The translations under genes and the position numbers were made by a program. Source: Acheta domesticus (Eukaryota; Arthropoda; Insecta; Orthoptera; Gryllidae). From it: a DNA stretch of 64,000 nucleotides. The notes beneath the pieces were generated by a model. It was not told the origin of the DNA. It ran no database searches and worked only from the letters and a program-made list of their open reading frames with translations. Location of the stretch: contig JAHLJT010004567.1 in NCBI GenBank assembly GCA_031308135.1, forward strand, positions 134,864,991 through 134,928,990, given 5' to 3'. The stretch's first letter is position 1; the number at the start of each line of letters is the position of its first letter. Positions 21,011 to 33,062 of this stretch are shown here, piece by piece.

Positions 21011-23960
21011 CGACGGGCCAATCATCAATATTTTTCGTTGCCAGAACTTACTTAGCGACAGCTTACTACACACAGATACAAGAGTATCAAACATCAATGG
21101 CATTCAGCAACTATCTTATATATTATTTCTCAAAGGGCTGTTTGGTCTTTTCAATAAATTGGGCGACATACGAAACCGATCTGTATAAAGAAGCAATGGA
21201 TTGAAAAATCGTGTTTCTTTTCACCTGCACATGGGACATTCGTATTGAAAAAGGGCGTTAAAAATACCTAAATATTAAAAAAAGTAGTAATTCGGGATCT
21301 GTAATATCTGATTGCCGCGCGATCTATCGGAAGAAAATTACACTCGGACGGTGGCGGGAAATGCAATCTCAAGCATTTTTGTTTGTTTCAATTTAGTGTA
21401 GGTTGTGTAAGCACGTGAACGTGATTTTCTACATTGAATAGAAATCTTGAAATATGAGAGGTGAGTGATCTTAGTGAGGTTAGGTCGTTTATAATGCTGA
21501 AATACTAAAAAAGAATTTAAGCAGAAAACAGTTTGGTTATTTGACTAACCGTGCGATTTAATCGCACGGGTTCTCACTAGTTAAAATGAAATATTCTAAC
21601 AAGAGTTTTTTTTTTCGCGTATATCCGTTTTGTGTTCCAGAACATTATTTGACAAAATAAGCGGAGGAAGTTACGAGTCGCGTGTGTGATGTACACTAAC
21701 GGACGAAGTGAAGAAATAAATTATCATTTATTACATGGGGCGAAAGAGCGAGGTTGTTTCGTTGTTAGTTGCTGTGTTGCCAGTTAAGGAAATACATTAA
21801 CTTCAATAACGTGCATTTTATTACACCCTTACACTTTCTTCGACAGTGACGCAACACAAAACTTGTCATGTTGAGCAGAAAGTTTCTAACCTGAACGGAG
21901 TAGTTATTCCGCGGTTAAACAGTGTTTCATTCGTCTCTTGTAAAGCACTTTACGATTTAGTAGTAAAAATTAAACAGTCAAAAATATATAAAAATAACTT
22001 GAAGCGAGGTTGTAGATATTTGCAATGATTTTACCTGGTCTTTGTGTAATACCATTTTAACTTTACAATTTTTTAAACTGTTTGATCAAGCTTAACATTT
22101 TTTCACATAAATATATAAATTTGATTCACACCAGATGATGTGTATGAATAATACGCGAAACGTGTTCCAGAATATGTGAAAAATAAAACATTTTTTGTAA
22201 ACTTTGTACTTTGACTGTTCTAAAAGAAAAAAAAAAGACGCCCTATCGTTAAAGTTACAAAAATTAAACAATTTCACTTGACTCCAAAAGAGACTTTGCG
22301 GGAAAGACGAACATGCGACTCAACCTTTCTGGTGCACCTCCTGCCACAACGTCGCCCAGGGCCTTTTAACTCCCATATAACGTGGTGGAGACCATTACAG
22401 TGGCGCCCTCTCCTGTAGCACCTTCTTACAGGAACTAAAACACGAACTGTTGCCAACGATACTTCAAACGGGCGTGGCTGCTGCGTAGGTTCGCGAGACG
22501 CAAGCACGCGCGTAATGTTACAAAAGCTAGCGATGTTCGCGCTTTCTTCAGCGGTTTGTTAGATGTATATATTCTGAACAATCGAGTATTGAGAAGACAC
22601 TCTTGGCATTTATCAGATTTTAGCCAATTTTTATGTGCGGAAATTGGCGAGTCTAACCTGCAGCTGTACCCGGCGCCTCCTATAGTAGCACCCTCCAGCT
22701 TTGTCCCCAGTTCTGATGGAGAGTTGCAAGGTCCTGACGTCGCCTATAGTCCAAGGATATTTCGAGCGCCCAGCGGCTCGATGGCGCTGCGAGTAATCCT
22801 CTGATCTCCTTGTGGATGCTAAGTGGCCGCGAACACGTGCGGCGCCGCATCTGTGGAGGCGCGCGTCCACTCGAGGGCGCAGGCGCCCCTCCGCCGCCCC
22901 CTCCCACTTCCCCTCCGACCGCAACGCCCGCCTCCACCGCACCGCAGAGGCCGGCAGATAGAGAGAGGTCGTTAGCGGCTGGAAATAGTCGAAATGCGGC
23001 CCGCCCACTGAACGGCTTCTGTCTATATTTATCTGTAACCGGGTAACATAATAGGCGGGAGCAACAGGCACTGTAATGCGGAGTAATCCGGCCTGTCGGC
23101 CATGTGGCAGGCGCCACTCGAGATACCCCATGCCCGACGCGGCGGCGGCAGAAGGACCCACTAATAGAAAGGAAGTATGGAGGCTGCACACAGAGAACGA
23201 ACGGTAGAAACTTACGGAAATGAGAAGAGAGGATAGCGGTGGAAAGAGACTGTTAGAGGGGGGAGAAAGAGGAATAGGAGGCGGCGAGAACGGGATAGGG
23301 TGAAGAAAGGGATACAGGGGAAAGGAAGGAACGATAGAGGGCGGGTAGACAGGAAAGAAACTACTTGTAAAGTCTCTAGAGAGTAGTATACCAAGATAAG
23401 AGTGAGGAGACAAGTCGTGTAACATGAGGTCCAATCAGTGATAAAAGACAATTATGAGGTGTGGGAAGGAAAATAAACGAGTAGTCGCATATTAAGGAAT
23501 AACTAACTGCCCGAGGGGTGACAGTACAACCTGGCATAAGGAAGTAAAAACAGACAGCAACAAGAAATATGAAGGGAAGAATAAGAAAAGCCTGCTGCAA
23601 GCCAGAGGAAGAGATTGTAAAGAAAACGACGGACTGAACACTTGAGATCAAGGAACGTGGGGCAGAAGAAAAAATGCGCGAGGACTGCACAACGAAAGGA
23701 AAAAAATAATGGCGACGGATACAAGAGACGAAGAGGAAAAAATGAATCCACGAAAGCGGCAACCTCCGAGCCGGGAGCGTTCGTGCCCGCCCTCGCCTTC
23801 GCCGCCGCGTGCTGCACGTTCATCTATATGCCAATTACGGCCGTCCAAGTGCCTCCAATTGACTCCGCATAGCTGCCCTGCCAAGTCCGCTCTGGCCCAG
23901 TCGCTGGCAGCTGGAGCGGGCCGCGTATGGCCCCTCCCCCCGAATCAGTCGATACCCATC
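21011..23960. other. AT-rich DNA, then CpG-rich patch (22660-23130) and purine-rich tract (23210-23370)
   Basis: No gene recognised. The patch at 22660-23130 is CpG-rich with a conserved-looking segment near 22960-23110 that I cannot assign. The plus strand at 23210-23370 is purine-rich, producing a 267-codon minus-strand Pro/Ser/Leu/Phe-rich frame (22631-23434) that I regard as fortuitous. A perfect 10-bp-arm hairpin (CCGTGCGATT / AATCGCACGG) lies at 21549-21569. Confidence 0.4.
22129..22165 (+). ncRNA. Decayed hammerhead-ribozyme-like motif
   Basis: CAGATGA (22132-22138) stands where the type I hammerhead core CTGATGA would be. It is followed by a helix II stem GTGTAT/ATACGC (22140-22145 with 22151-22156) and GAAACGTG (22157-22164) in place of GAAACGTC. 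ACAC upstream can pair with GTGT downstream as part of stem I. Two core positions differ from consensus, so it is probably inactive. AT-rich tail with AATAAAACA follows, as in Penelope-like retroelement remnants. Confidence 0.4.
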
Positions 23961-24694
23961 GCGTCTGTCGCAGCTAGTGATGGCAAATTTTATGAAACCA
24001 TCGATAATTACCAAAAGGTTTTCGATGTCGATGAAAACATCGACAAAAAACATCGATGTTTGAAATATGATAGAGATGATGTTTTTCCATCCTGTTTCCA
24101 TTTTTAAATATAGTACTTATTTTATTGCTTGGTCACGTACGAAAGAAATATGTTATCCAGTAATGCTTATCGAATGGAAAGAAGGAAATAACTATAAAGA
24201 ACACTGTGTTTTGCTATTTTTCCATTTATACACTTTCCTTCATAAATCATAGAAGTAAAATATTCTAAACCTAAATTGACATAACACGTCGTTTTTAGTT
24301 TCAAGTATATTTTGCTTTAAATTTGACTCTCAACTTAATTTTCTAATCAATGTTCTACGTCGTCAAGGTTAAAAGTACATTTTATATATTACCTCGTACA
24401 AAATAATCAAAAATGTAACAACACTGGAGGAGTATTGCGAATAGCAAACGGCTTCGTGCCACACAGAGATATCGACAACAGTCGTCAGTAGCTGTTGATT
24501 GCGAGCAATCCACGAAAAAAAATAGATACTGGAAATTTTACTTACATCGTGACCTTTTTTTTATAATATCGATGTTTCTGGACAAAGATATTGATCCGAA
24601 GAGAAGATCGAAAACAAAACATTGATGTTTCTCCTTGAAAATATCGATGTTTTTAATACTTCAATCTTTTTGTCGTCCCAGCGTCTGTCGCAGC
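23961..24694. mobile_element. ATCGAT-rich non-autonomous element bounded by a 14-bp direct repeat
   Basis: GCGTCTGTCGCAGC occurs at 23961-23974 and again at 24681-24694. The insert between (23975-24680) starts TAGTGATGGCAAA and ends TTTTGTCGTCCCA, weakly inverted termini of hAT type. Both ends of the insert are packed with ATCGAT/AACATCGATGTTT motifs, while the centre is AT-rich and non-coding. hAT elements normally duplicate 8 bp, so a 14-bp duplication is atypical and the class remains open. The perfect direct repeat makes insertion by some mobile element nearly certain. Confidence 0.7.
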
Positions 24695-25979
24695 CTGCTG
24701 ATTGATACATGCGGCGACACATGGTTCAATAGATAAAGGGCCGAAACAAAATATAGGTACGAACGTCGAAATTATTGAACTTTGATATTTCATTACCCTT
24801 TTATTTTTCATATAATGGGTAACTTCCGTGCTTCGCGAGTGGACAATGTTCACAGAGTAGTGCAAGTGCAGGAGATGCAATTATGATATACACACACGTA
24901 TTTCTGAAGTGACAAAATATAAAATCTTGAATGTTTGAGACATCATAACTGGAAACTCTGTAAGCAGCCTCATATTAGAAATCAACACTGTTTTAAGTTA
25001 ATTCCAGCCCGCCAGAGTGCATTTTTGTTACTTTTGACACTGAAGCTCTTCAACAGACGGCAAGAATGACACATTGGCAGTTGAGTACAGAATTTTGTGG
25101 AAAATGAAAGTAATTCATTTAATTGAAACCTGTGATATTTACACGAGTTATTTTCTGTTTAGAATTTTGACAAGACATCTTTATTTTAGAAAGAAGTATT
25201 CTCCAAAATAGTCACAACTCAAAACAATTCTCTTCTTATGAAAAATAGCGTTTTCAAATTTAATCATCAAAATATGCTATAATAATAATTTTCTATTTCC
25301 GAAATATTTTGAAAAAATAAAGTTAAGTAATTGTTTTGCGTTGAGCTCAATGAATAGTTTTTCGCGTTTTCCCCACATTTTTAATAATAGACATTTTCCT
25401 TTCAGGAACCTGATCTCTGTTTTTGCTTTTTGGAAATACACAATATCAAACACACATCTTGCTTTTATGAAATATTTCATTTGCAGTGTTTTAAGAGGAA
25501 AACGAAAAGTGCTACGCGAATTTTTCAGTACTTCAGTCGCATTTCACATCCAATCAAGTAGATATAGTAAGAGTCAAAGTTTCTCTTGTTTGTTTCACAC
25601 CGAAAAGTTTATCTCAGACAATAGAATACTCTTTAATGATGTAACTTGGAAACCTTTCGTCAGTATGCAGTTGTTCTAGAGAATCTGCAAAGATACAGAC
25701 GAGAAAGTTTCTTCTGTTCATGGATGTAGAGAAAGTTTATGGTTTTGTTGCTTTCATCTCCAGGGCACTGTAAAGCTTTAATCAATTTCTTCGAGAGAAA
25801 TCTTCCCCTTCATACCAAATGTAAGGAGGATTGAATTTTTTAAAAAAGGTCGAGAGTTCAGCAGTTTGTCTGTTCGATCTAAACAATTAATAGAATAATT
25901 ACTGCCGGACAATGACGCACTTAATAGAAATATCCTTCCTTTTTGGTACTTAAGAATAAATTTAATTTTTATCATAAGT
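24695..25979. other. AT-rich stretch, nothing recognised
   Basis: Low-GC sequence with only short opposite-strand frames. No structured RNA, repeat array or element termini were seen. Confidence 0.5.
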
Positions 25980-26072
25980 AATATCACGAGAAGTGCTGTG
26001 CTAGCCGGTAAATTCACGACTCGCGTAGCGAGGAGTGAATTTACCGGCTAGCACAGCACTTCGAGTGATATT
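25980..26072. mobile_element. 93-bp near-perfect hairpin (fold-back element)
   Basis: Arms 25980-26017 and 26035-26072 are complementary at 36 of 38 positions, beginning AATATCAC and reaching GCCGGTAAATTCAC. The short loop contains a further CTCGC-GTA-GCGAG stem, so almost the whole segment folds. Such a compact unit is typical of a fold-back MITE or of a structured transcript. No target duplication was identified. Confidence 0.8.
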
Positions 26073-29000
26073 TAGTGTGACTATTTCACGAATAAACACA
26101 TTATGTGATTTGAAAGGATAATTTAAATCACAGGAATTACGAAAAAGGGAAATATTACTCAAAATTACAACCGAAAAATGAAAACCTTTAATACAGTTCC
26201 GACTTATCACTGCCTCCTGGAATAATTTATAATCAAGTAACATTTGAATAACAGTTCAATGCAGAAAATGATTTCAAATATGTTTCAATTTTATGGTAAT
26301 AAAACTTTCGGAAAACAATTATAACAAGGCTACTGACAAGAACATTTATTAAAAGCACAATTATTAAAGTTGTAGGAAGTTGGTTTCCAAGTCTTGTTCT
26401 TCCGTAGAAGTATTTGAAATGGAAGATGTACAAGATGAATTAGCAGCGGAATTCGTCAATTTCGAATGGATTGAACACACGTGTATACTCATTAAAATAT
26501 TTTCCTGAATAATTTTGGTTGTAACGTTCCACATAGTTTTGATGGCATACTCTTTGTACTCTTCACAATCTAATCTTCGTATATTAATTATTTAAAATAT
26601 GTGTAATTTCTTCATTTGTAGTTTGTGCTATCCATTTGTATTTTCTGCCTTGACAAAATTCTTGAAATTTCTTTTACACACTTTTTCTGCTCCTTTTGCT
26701 GTTTTTCGGCACTGAATCTTTAATAATATTTTCTATTTCAGAGTTTTAAACATTACCAAAACCACACATTTTAATATTATATTGATGCACAAGAGCTATT
26801 TTGGAGGTGAAACAATTGCTATCGTTATCTTAAAAAGGTAAACAAAGGTTTTACAGCGATAAAAAAAGGTAAACAAGCTGATGGCGATAAACATCTGGGA
26901 TTGGTTTAATTTGAATATATCCAGGCTTACCATTGGCTACTTACGACGCGGACAGACATGAGTGAAATAGTCCATTTAAAGTATTTTGTCTTTGAAAAAT
27001 AGACGGAAATAATTCTATCTACACTACTTCCAAAATGAAATATGGAAGGATGCAAAACAGTAATGCCATGTGGTAGCAACATGACAAAAATGGCACGATG
27101 GTAAAAAATACGAACGATTAATTATTTTCTACTTGGTTCCAAAAGGCTGCCATTACTTTCCGTGTCATGTGATCTCAATGACCTTACTAGGGTGCAAAGA
27201 GTGCATGCCTCCGTTCTCGTAATAAATAGTTGAATATGTGGAACAAAGAACTTCCACGAACCGTGTGAAAAATGCGTGTGTAGTGGTTGCGGAGAAATGT
27301 GCGACAGATACCATCTGGTAAAGTGTATGAAGAGGACAAAATCCATCACAGAATATGCAAAGGAATAAACACGGATAAAACTGAGATGATAGTGCACATT
27401 AGTGCGTAATTCCTATTATTATTATAAATAGTTGAAATAGCGATTAAGAAATAGGCGTGCTTTTAGAAGAACCTTATTTTGTCTGTGGTCAACTTCACAT
27501 AGCTCTCTCCAAAATAGAAAAGGATTTTTAATGCGAAAGTTTCTCAAGTAGTTTAATGATAAAAATGTATATTAAAGGAAATCTTAAAATGAAAGAAAAC
27601 CAACTTGCAGCAACTGCATTTTGTTTTTAAGAAGTACAAATATTGTGTTTCTTATTCTCTAAAAATGCAAAAACTCCATCATTTTTAACGAGTTACTCCT
27701 ATTATTTCAGAAAAACATGCATCCAGAACAAAATATCACCAGAAGAGGAAGGATGAAATGCATTCATCCCAAATCATGTTGTATGGAAGCCATCCAGGAA
27801 TATTAAAAATAGTAAAGTCAGAGGTTGATGGAGATAATCAGCTTTATTACACTTGGCAACATTCCGACTCAGTGAGGACGAAGGTTATGTTGAGATTTCA
27901 TTAATAAAATTAAGCTGCATTCATGTTGCCTTCATGTAACAGGAAAAAAAAATTACTTTTCCATCGGTTTAAATGGCATTCCATGCTCCAAAAATGTTAA
28001 GCCAAACATCACTCAACGCTCAAGTAAAAATTACGTTGCTTTAACTTCTTACTAAAGTTCATTCAGTTGTAGATTGTTTTCAAACGGTCACATACGGATA
28101 ATTTGAGTGACTCTTGAAGCATTACATTTTCCGGACAAGTCCTGATCTTGCTGATTTCCTATAATTTTATCCCGAATTAAGTCCTTTTACATTTACAGGT
28201 TACAAGTAGACTTGCTGAATCATTACATCCGGGTGTACTTTCTATTCCACAGAAAAGTTCTTAACCATGTCTACTACATTGTAATACAAATAAGGGAAGG
28301 TGTTCATTACAATCTGAATGTAATGAATACAACATTCGATCGTCAGTAGTTCAGGTTGCAAATCGCACAATGATTGCAGAGTCTTTGCACATATGTTACA
28401 AGTTTCTTAACAACCAAACATTTATTAAAAAATTTTGTTTACACATTTCCTACATCTTCCACAAAAAAACCAACAATTTTTTATTTAGTCTTCGGTCATC
28501 ACACCTACGTACCGGGACAGTATTCGTACAATGAACGAACACAACAGAAGGAACTACACAGTATTAATCGATACATTTACTTTTAAGCACACATTTTACT
28601 TCATAATAACGTCGCAGCTGTCCAAATAAGGTCTCTTTGCCGGCTATTGTTTTTCCAATATTAAAATCTCTTTTAAAATCAACAAGAGTTAGGGAATGTT
28701 TTTTATAAGACATTAACGGAAACCATGATTTGCAGACTTTTTTGTCAATTAACAGTTTTATCTCATTTTTCGTGTAATAAAAAAATGATAGGGGGTGAAA
28801 TTTCTCCCCTCAGAAATTGCCCTCCCCAGCCCCCTTGCTTGTCGTTCCCTGTGATTCACCGCTATGCAACGCTTCGCCGCCAGGTCGTCGACACTGATTG
28901 CTCCAGGCCAGCGGTTCGCTATTTCCAGTGCTACCGGAAGCGCAGGCTGCGTTTTTGCGCTTCTTCCTTAGTTCCGGGCAGTTTTCATTACACCCCCTCT

Positions 29001-29839
29001 CCTCTTCCCTCGCAAATGGTATCAAAACACTGGCACTCTCCACTCATACTCGAGCCCGTCCAATATTCATCACACTTCCGATTATGTAACATAAAAAATA
29101 CAGTCTTTCTTTTTCACTCCGCGCTGTCGTCAATGCGTCTGACTTTACATGAATTCGCTAGTATTTTCCAAGGTTCTTTTCATCAGTCTGTTTTCGTTGT
29201 CTCCGACAAAACATTTTAATTTCCTAGGGAAATATATACACAAAGGGTGTTTTCGTATTGAACGAAATTTGAGTTTTCTAGATATTCAAATTTCGTGATT
29301 TTCTCCTTTAAATGAAAAGTAATGGGCTCTAGAGATTGTCACTAGGTCTTATAATTTATATAATATAACACTAAATTTTAATAATATCTTAAAATAAGTA
29401 CAATAAACGTTAATATATCGCCATTTGTCATTACGTAGTATTCTAGCCCATTGTTTAATTGGAATGCAGTTGGTATTGGCTATTTTGTTATGCGAGGAGG
29501 CTGTTTTGATCTCTGCAAAGCAGTTGACGTTTCGTGAGTTTATCGTTAGCGAAGAGAAGATAGAGTGTTTCGATGATTGAGTGTTTTTAAATGAAACGAT
29601 TAACGAGTGTGTATAAATGTAATGTTAAGCAACCGTTTGACACATGTGTCCCTTTACAAAAACGTTGTGTGTCATGCATTACGTTTTAAGATAAGGTGGA
29701 TGGACTATAGAAGAATTCCCTGCTATAGTCCACTGTAGCGTGCATACACAAATATTGGTAAATATAAAACATTTCCGAAACTTGTTGAACTCTACATGCA
29801 CAGAGCACAGTTAACAGTATTGTTCCAGAATTTGTAAAC
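26073..29839. other. AT-rich DNA with one CpG-rich patch (28800-29040)
   Basis: Long low-GC interval. The 164-codon plus-strand frame at 28725-29219 and its minus-strand partner show no domain. A short hairpin GGACTATAG / CTATAGTCC lies at about 29702-29730. Confidence 0.45.
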
Positions 29840-30077
29840 CTTCCTCATCCCGTGAGAGCGTAGGCTTCCGCGGCCGGAGTCAATATTAAGTTGGCTGTCC
29901 GGGTGACGCCGCGTCCATGGCAAAGGTGCCGACGTTTCGGTCGCCATTCTGCGACCTTCCTCAGGGCGTAATGCATTACGCCCTGAGGAAGGTCGCAGAA
30001 TGGCGACCGAAACGTCGGCACCTTTGCCATGGACGCGGCGTCACCCGGACAGCCAACTTAATACTTCCTCATCCCGT
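29840..30077. mobile_element. 210-bp insertion with 14-bp target duplication and perfect 180-bp palindrome
   Basis: CTTCCTCATCCCGT is duplicated exactly at 29840-29853 and 30064-30077. Between them, 29854-29883 is a 30-bp single-copy head and 29884-30063 is a perfect palindrome with 90-bp arms and no spacer (centre TAATGCATTA). Each arm carries a hammerhead-like core, so both strands have it. The long exact duplication points to a retroelement-type insertion rather than a cut-and-paste DNA transposon. The best guess is a Penelope-like or hammerhead-bearing element inserted as a head-to-head dimer. A foldback artefact of assembly cannot be excluded, but the intact duplication on both sides argues against it. 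Confidence 0.85.
29974..30025 (+). ncRNA. Type I hammerhead-ribozyme-like motif inside the palindrome
   Basis: The core CTGAGGA (29983-29989) fits CUGANGA. Helix II is GGTCGC (29991-29996) with GCGACC (30003-30008) around AGAATG. GAAA (30009-30012) begins the self-complementary ACGT helix III, followed by C30016, the expected cleavage site. Stem I pairs GCC with GGC and, after an internal loop, GCA with TGC. The two-base-pair ACGT helix III is like the minimal hammerheads of Penelope-like elements, which work as dimers. One extra A (29990) sits between core and helix II, so activity is uncertain. The mirror copy is on the minus strand. Confidence 0.5.
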
Positions 30078-31988
30078 TAGTCTCAGAGAATAAATATTGA
30101 ACGACATAAACAATATTTTTAGCTTTTCAATTTTCTTATAGTGCACACTTTTTTACTTTTCTATTGTAACTTTCCTACAGTTCTTTCATGTTATGTAATT
30201 GCAGTTTAAGCAAAAGTGTATATATTTAATGGGAGCAATTTTTAATGCTATTTTAATTTACATATAAAAAATTATATTTATTTCCAACATGATATGCGCG
30301 CGAAGAATGAAAGAAATTATCCATTTGAGAGATGTAATTAACTATTTGTAAATTTCATTGATACTTTCTCAGATTGGATTACGTGATATGGATAAAATAC
30401 CGCGCAAATTTTCGAGAGTAAATAGTATGTAATAATTCAGGACTTATTATTTATTTACCTTGTACAAGCAATTCAATCATTGTTTCTAATTTTTATCATT
30501 CACTTTTATTAATAAGAAAAATGCACGAACAATTTATTTATTAGGATCTATTCATGCGGGATTGTTTTAATTACCTACTTATAGGACACAATAAATCAGC
30601 AAATAGTATGAACCCGACTGCGTCGAATACTTATTTGTTCCTTGCAAGCGCAACTTCTTGCCCTATCACCAACATCACTTCAAATGTTTAATACCCGCGC
30701 GACGCGCATCCAGCTACAAATCCTCGCCGGGCCTTTCAGATCTTATCGGCTGATTCGCCGAGGGGCTTTCGCGCGGGGCTTTCGCTTGTTGGGCGCGCGG
30801 AGTGAAATGTTTAGCGCGATGCCTCCGCGGGCGTCGATGTTATCGCGCGGCTCCCTGCTCGCGTCCTGGGCGGCGCCTGGCGCCGGGCCAGCCTCCTCAC
30901 GGACGGCGGAAATTCGTACACCGCCCCACTCAACACGCGCTCCAAACGCACGGCTAATAGGCCGCTCTTATGCCTCATGTGCTCCGGCAGGAGCCAGCCG
31001 AGCAGTCCATCAAATCGGGAGCGCTTGCGCGTGGAGGTGCCGGCCCGCAACTGAATCTTAATAGACCGGGAGTTCGAAGGGTGATCTGACGGTGACGGGT
31101 TGTTCGACCCAAGAGACTTTGTTGGATGAAAAGACCACTACCTGCACGGGGCGGCCTATGGTGTAGCGTCCCCCCCCCCGCAATCGATTCTAGTGGATTT
31201 GTTTGCAGAACAAGGCAGATTTGTGGGCTTCCCCTATCTCTAATCGAAACTCGTTTCTTACATCTTCATCCTCATCCTCCTCATAATTATACCATATCAC
31301 AACACAAACGTCTTACCGTGGAGGCACGACGACGGTATGTCAAACCAAGTAATGCCAATCCTTGCAATAACTGCCTGGAACTGGCTGACTGAGAATTCTT
31401 GGCCGGCTGCTTTAATCTGCCTTGCCCGTGGTTTCCTCTGAAAAGCATCACTTTACTAATGAGATTAATAACCCTGGCAGAGGACGTGCAAGAACACAAT
31501 CAATCCGATCAATTTCAAGAAAATACAACGGAAATGTCTGCAATTCCAGAACTGAACACAATGAGCCACAACCCGCACTGATCATTTGCCACCCTATTTC
31601 CACTCCTGCCCTTAGGACCAAACTCCCCATCCCGATTTAGCCCATTCTCCACGTCTTGGCAGCATCGGAGAACGCGAATGTCACGCTAAGGCTCAAATTC
31701 CGCCGCGGAAAGCATAAGGCTATTAAAACAAGAGATGAAACAGCAAAAACGCACTCATTGTTAAGGCATTACAAGTGATTAATCCGTTCTATACATAGTG
31801 CGCTACAGAATTGACGGTTTTGTACTATTTAAAATACCCCATCGTCACGAACCCTCGTAAATGTACTAATGGTGGGTAGAGATTTGCCTCCCAGAAGTGC
31901 ATCCAAGATATTTAAGACAAAAAATATAGATTTATATAGAGCACACTTAGAATCAATCAGCAGGTGCCACTACAACCCACATCAAACG
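30078..31988. other. AT-rich DNA, then CpG-rich patch (30690-31060)
   Basis: The patch at 30690-31060 holds overlapping frames on both strands (139 codons plus, 79 minus) without a recognisable family. A poly(C) run is at about 31170-31180. Nothing else was recognised. Confidence 0.4.
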
Positions 31989-32188
31989 ATTAGTTCGCCC
32001 TACAACGTTACCATCGTGCCAACCCGCAACAAACTACGTTCGCTATGCAACGTTACCGTTGTGCCAATCCGCAAAAACGTTACGTTTGCCACGCAACGTT
32101 ACCATCGTGCCAACACGCAACAAACGTCCCGTTCGCCATGAAACGTTACCATCGTGCCAACCCGCAACAAACTTCACGTTCGCATGAA
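31989..32188. repeat. 45-47-bp tandem repeat, about 4 units
   Basis: The core CAACGTTACCATCGTGCCAA begins at 32003, 32048, 32094 and 32141, each followed by CGCAACAAAC and GTTCGCCATG. The period drifts from 45 to 47 bases through small indels. The plus-strand frame across it is repeat-derived. Confidence 0.93.
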
Positions 32189-32899
32189 TGACGAAACTAT
32201 TTAAGATGGTACTGACAGGATACGTTGAACCTAATATCAATGGAAACGAGATGATACAGGAGAATGAATAGCTAGGTTACAGCTCAGAGAACGCGGAACA
32301 AAGACAGGAAACTACAACCTGAAAATATGAGATCGGCCACGATGGAAGCTGGGATGCGAGAAACCCCTATGTTAGCAGCAAATCGCAATAAACATTCTGC
32401 AATAAAATGTAAGCTCTTAGGGTTCTGCAGAAACTCTATTCTTTTTCAATTAATGAAAAATCGAAAAAAACGTCATGCCTGTTTACGAATTTCCGCTGTA
32501 TTTACACCGGCAAAAAATCGCAAATACAATCATCTTCTCCTCTTTCTTCTCCTCTTCAAGGACTACTACTGAACCTGTTTAGGCTCCCACTTCACTTTGT
32601 TGCCTTAACTACCTTTCCCACAGGATCTTCCACTGATAATTCTGAAAGCCTCGTGTCTGACATTCTTTCAAAATGTTCAAATTATATTTTTTTTACAAAT
32701 AAATTCTTAAAAATCAAAACACTGCGAAAACGAATAAAAACTAATTTCTCGTTCTATGACGATTTAAAGTAAATGTCTGCAAAATCGCAAAATGTTTCAA
32801 AGATCGCACAAGGTTCGTGTTCTATATATTGGAGTACTGCCCCAGCATTCGGCCAGCATGAGTATTGCGCACCAGCATAAATATTGATAGGAGAATCCA

Positions 32900-33062
32900 C
32901 GGGAAACCACGGATCATAGCGGCCGGCCGATAGAATTCAACCCCAGTGTCTGATTTCGACCCAGTGATCTAGCTAAAATTCGTCACGGTGAGGACTCAGG
33001 CCCCAGGAACTGCCGATCAAAGACGCTGCTGAAGCCACGAGCGTTGCCACTGAGTCACCTGG
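32900..33062 (-). mobile_element. tRNA-derived SINE (family S3), degenerate copy
   Basis: On the minus strand, AGGTGACTCAGTGGCAACG (A-box region) is followed by GTTCCTGGGGCCTGAGTCC (degenerate B-box), GACGAATTTTAGCTAG and GAATTCTATCGGCCGGCCGC. The same order occurs in the copy at 59227-59431, which has GAATTCTAGCGGCTGGCTGC. Clear divergence marks an old copy. No target duplication was recognised. Confidence 0.7.

Noticed and set aside
22631..23434. 267-codon minus-strand frame
   Set aside because: Runs through a polypyrimidine tract and a CpG patch; the Pro/Ser/Phe-rich start and lack of any motif point to chance.
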